A stretch of 43,690 nucleotides of DNA from Candidatus Fermentibacterota bacterium. GTDB taxonomy: Bacteria > Fermentibacterota > Fermentibacteria > Fermentibacterales > JCC-6. Position 1 is the first letter of the stretch. Each line of letters opens with the position of its first letter. The translations under genes and the position numbers were made by a program. Shown piece after piece: positions 41,800 to 43,690 of this stretch. The notes under the pieces were generated by a model. That model had not been told where the DNA came from. It saw only the letters and a program-made list of their open reading frames with translations, and did no database searches. The stretch lies in the NCBI GenBank assembly GCA_030592645.1, contig JAUVIR010000029.1, positions 1 through 43,690 of the forward strand, given 5' to 3'.

Positions 41800-41906
41800 C
41801 ATCTACTAATATCTAACGGTATGCAGCATACAATATGCTCCATCGCTCTTAATCAAAGAGAATAGGTTATTCTACAATTGTGTTATACATGGATCAAGCA
41901 ATTAAA

Positions 41907-41958
41907 GAATGGCGACCCCAACGGGTAAAACTTCAAACCCGTCCTGGGAATGGTTATT
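41907..41958 (+). repeat. Dispersed 52-bp repeat, copy 2
   Basis: This copy has the intact stem ACGGGT and ACCCGT around a 10-nt loop, nested in CCCA and TGGG. On the minus strand it reads as a T-arm-like hairpin followed by an acceptor-like GTTGGGGTCGCCA. The normal T-loop would have 7 nt, so it is not a working tRNA part. Confidence 0.7.
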
Positions 41959-42041
41959 ATTGCTGAGCAGAATATGAACCACCAGAAGAGGGTATTTTCC
42001 CAACTTACATACATCTGTCTACTGACTGATATTCGAAAATC

Positions 42042-42308
42042 CTAGGTGAGATTTCTATAAACATCCCTGCGATGAGCAATCTTAACTATAAGAATGACCA
42101 ATCTATCTGAATGTGTCTCATAGATAATACGATAATTTCCAGAGCGAACTCGATGAAAAGAATTCTTCCCTCTCATCTTGGTTGTTTTCGGGTCAGGCAG
42201 GTTTGAACCAAGTTCCTCGATTTTCTTCCTGATCCGAACTAGGTCACGTTTTGGAAACCGCCTAAGACTTTTCAGAGCAGCAGGTCTGAATTCAATGGAA
42301 TATGTCAC
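42042..42308 (-). CDS. RelE/ParE-family toxin
   Basis: This 88-residue basic protein starts at a GTG 3 nt after the antitoxin stop. It has the RelE fold pattern YSIEFRPAALKSLRRFPKRD, IRKKIEELGSNLPDPKTTKMRGKNSFHRVRSGNYRIIYE and VILIVKIAHRRDVYR. The RVRSGNYRIIYE strand and IAHRRDVY end are the conserved toxin core. It likely cleaves mRNA at the ribosome, or blocks gyrase if ParE-like. A 12-aa C-terminal basic end is intact. Confidence 0.93.
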   Translation of the reverse strand: MTYSIEFRPAALKSLRRFPKRDLVRIRKKIEELGSNLPDPKTTKMRGKNSFHRVRSGNYRIIYETHSDRLVILIVKIAHRRDVYRNLT

Positions 42309-42311
42309 TGA

Positions 42312-42563
42312 TTATAGACCCAGAGATTTCCACACTTCTTCAGCTGAAATATTACCGCCAGGTTCAGCTAAAGCCGCTTTAGCATCTTCTATATCCAGAT
42401 GCTCTTCGATCCTTTGAAGCAATTCAAGCTCAGCAATGGAAACAATCGCAGCAATGTTCTTACCTCTACGAGTCAATACGATTGGTTCATTACCGTAAGC
42501 AACCTTGTTTATGATATCTGAAAAATTCATTCTTGCATCGGCAGTAGAAATAGATTCAGGCAT
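42312..42563 (-). CDS. Phd/YefM-family antitoxin
   Basis: This 83-residue protein begins ISTADARMNFSDIINKVAYGNEPIVLTRRGKNIAAIVSIAELELLQRIEE, the standard Phd DNA-binding half. An acidic C-terminal toxin-binding tail (IEDAKAALAEPGGNISAEEVWKSLGL) follows. The ATG has AAGGAAGG upstream. It should neutralise the toxin at 42042-42308 and bind the palindrome at 42584-42607. Confidence 0.94.
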   Translation of the reverse strand: MPESISTADARMNFSDIINKVAYGNEPIVLTRRGKNIAAIVSIAELELLQRIEEHLDIEDAKAALAEPGGNISAEEVWKSLGL

Positions 42564-42583
42564 GGTTCCTTCCTTTCGCTATC

Positions 42584-42619
42584 TGTACGTAATGTACATT
42601 ATGTACAAATCATTGTCAA
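42584..42619 (-). promoter_or_regulatory. Promoter and palindromic operator of the RelE/Phd pair
   Basis: TTGACA (42619-42614) and TACATT (42596-42591) are 17 bp apart on the minus strand. A 24-bp palindrome (42584-42607) with only one mismatched pair, made of TGTAC units, covers the -10 and spacer. This suits cooperative antitoxin binding. Confidence 0.7.
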
Positions 42620-42680
42620 CTCGCGTAGTTTGTTACTATGCAATTTCAAGAGAGTAGCTTCCGTGAATAAATGCAAGTGT

Positions 42681-42712
42681 CGCAAATGGCGTCCGACCCC
42701 ATAACGCACTAT
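42681..42712 (+). repeat. Dispersed 32-bp repeat, copy 2
   Basis: It matches 37695-37726 at 29 of 32 positions in the same orientation. The flanks differ, and the hairpin partner TGGGG of copy 1 is absent here. Copies in intergenic DNA about 5 kb apart suggest a short mobile or REP-type element. Confidence 0.65.
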
Positions 42713-43034
42713 ATCTTCGAGGAGTTGGTGATAATTATCACGTTTACCACGTATCCTGGAATGGTTGCCTGGTTCGCAGCGAATATTGAACTGTGAACAT
42801 AAGTCTTGAAGGATTGTGGTTCAACAAGCTTACCTGCTGCTTTTCAATTGACGCGGGGTGTATTCGGAAAGTATGGTCAGTTTCAGGCAGAAAGCGGAAA
42901 ATCCACTTTCCAATTGCTATTGCTAAAACAACCCGGTAAGTTCAGTTACACGCCCAACCGATCACACTCATGCGTAGCCGGTCAGCTTGCGCATGTTGCA
43001 GATACTATATCATCAATGTAGTGCTCAGGCCGTG

Positions 43035-43054
43035 CAGTGCTCTTAACAGCACTG
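43035..43054. terminator. Possible terminator of the last lipoprotein gene
   Basis: Arms CAGTGCT (43035-43041) and AGCACTG (43048-43054) enclose 6 nt. It lies 13 bp past the stop of the minus-strand lipoprotein gene. No T-run follows, so activity is uncertain. Confidence 0.35.
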
Positions 43055-43067
43055 TACCAATAAGTAC

Positions 43068-43550
43068 TTATTCAGAATATAAAGTATAAGTTACTGTCGT
43101 AGTATATCCTTCTATTTCACCATCATCTACATAAATAATATAAGCCCAGTCATCACTGGAGCCCGTAATCATTGTAGCATCTTCGATGACCACGTTCGTC
43201 TCTATGTTCTCCAGACGACCAGTCAGGTCAGCTGCCACATCCGAGATTTGATCGTTGGTGCCAAGAATAGCAACTAGCGTGGTGGTTTCACCCATAACTG
43301 TTTCACCAGCTGTGAGAACGGCCGAATTCCCAATATCATAAAGGGGAATTGCATCCGGGAAATTCTCCGGAATAGTTTCATCCGACTGAGTCGCAGGATC
43401 GGAAGCTTCTTCTGTTTCCTCAGAAGACTCTGAACTCGCTATATCCGCATCCGGTTGTTCGGAATCGCTTACTTCCCCGCCGTCGCCGCAGCCTATAAAA
43501 GCAAACAGTACCAGTGCAGCCAGCACCAACAGTATTTCCATGAATTTCAT
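43068..43550 (-). CDS. Lipoprotein of unknown function
   Basis: This 160-residue protein has a lipoprotein signal MKFMEILLVLAALVLFAFIGC (lipobox FIGC) behind GAGGAGG. An acidic Ser/Glu/Asp linker (about 22-60) is followed by a compact alpha/beta domain: IPENFPDAIPLYDI, TTLVAILGTNDQISDVAADLTGRLE, then WAYIIYVDDGEIEGYTTTVTYTLY. The pattern fits small periplasmic binding or adhesion lipoproteins, but no family is recognised. Confidence 0.8.
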   Translation of the reverse strand: MKFMEILLVLAALVLFAFIGCGDGGEVSDSEQPDADIASSESSEETEEASDPATQSDETIPENFPDAIPLYDIGNSAVLTAGETVMGETTTLVAILGTNDQISDVAADLTGRLENIETNVVIEDATMITGSSDDWAYIIYVDDGEIEGYTTTVTYTLYSE

Positions 43551-43690
43551 GACAATCCTCCTCTGTAGTTGACCAGTTCTAATCCAGCACCCCGATTTAT
43601 TTAATTACACCCTCTAACAAACCTTGATATCATTCATACAAAGTATATATGTATCTGCGCACCTAAACAAGACCTATATGTATGACGAAC

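Larger units (their letters stand above)
42564..43067. other. 504-base intergenic region
   Basis: It holds the toxin-antitoxin promoter and operator (42584-42619), copy 2 of the 32-bp repeat (42681-42712) and an inverted repeat at 43035-43054. A plus-strand frame at 42806-43021 has no ribosome-binding site or family signal and is probably not a gene. The rest shows nothing I can name. Confidence 0.5.

Noticed and set aside
41812-41890. A fourth attC beginning ATCTAAC after the secreted-protein gene
   Set aside because: The core fits, but no L'/L'' arms with an extrahelical G can be paired, and GTTATAC as R' is a poor match. The local hairpin AGCATA/TATGCT explains the symmetry.
42806-43021. 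A 71-codon plus-strand frame
   Set aside because: It has no ribosome-binding site, no family signal and a composition unlike neighbouring genes.

Overview
The window is chromosomal DNA from an uncultured-type Gram-negative bacterium. Several exported proteins end in C-terminal tails like those of type IX secretion cargo (near 12662-12900, 14700-14959, 16773-17020 and 41570-41799). There are FG-GAP/VCBS-type secreted proteins, an OmpA-type envelope protein, many lipoproteins and large cyclase-ATPase-TPR proteins. Together these suggest the FCB group; a lineage such as Fermentibacterota is my guess and is not proven. Start codons are often TTG or GTG behind good Shine-Dalgarno sequences.

Layout. 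(1) 1-2028, A+T-richer: a gene-cassette array, all on the minus strand, with a GNAT acetyltransferase, a VapBC toxin-antitoxin pair, a frameshifted exported protein and a Phd-type antitoxin cut by the left edge. Three attC recombination sites separate them; no integrase is visible. (2) 2359-4461: mtnP, thiL and a DUF4342 gene. (3) 4471-7123: an exported protein, an MscS channel fused to a cyclic-nucleotide-binding domain, and a long perfect palindrome. (4) 7137-12625, minus: a probable operon of an unknown gene, a patatin-like phospholipase, the two subunits of a xanthine-dehydrogenase-type enzyme and a membrane protein. (5) 12662-15760: three adjacent exported proteins, each interrupted once by an in-frame TGA that is followed at the right distance by a SECIS-like hairpin. 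These look like a cluster of secreted selenoproteins and are the main discovery candidate. (6) 15868-19888: more exported and membrane proteins. (7) 20182-26644: a large cyclase-ATPase-TPR protein built like eukaryotic soluble adenylyl cyclase, coupled to an M1 metallopeptidase with a C-terminal region that may be a beta-barrel. (8) 26716-32842: an OmpA-type protein and, divergently, a second cyclase-ATPase-TPR protein with two lipoproteins. (9) 32927-37080: a formyltransferase-like protein, a TPR protein with a Cys-rich tail, a lipoprotein and a membrane protein. (10) 37163-43550: an accessory-looking stretch with an XRE regulator pair, a GH5 hydrolase, a Fic protein behind three direct repeats, a secreted protein flanked by a 52-bp repeat, a RelE/Phd toxin-antitoxin pair and a lipoprotein.

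How the genes may work together. Two putative cyclases and a channel with a cyclic-nucleotide-binding domain imply cyclic nucleotide signalling at the envelope. Exported repeat proteins, an exported peptidase and a glycoside hydrolase imply a secretion-heavy, surface-active life style. Toxin-antitoxin pairs, cassettes and short dispersed repeats mark both ends of the window as sites of gene turnover.
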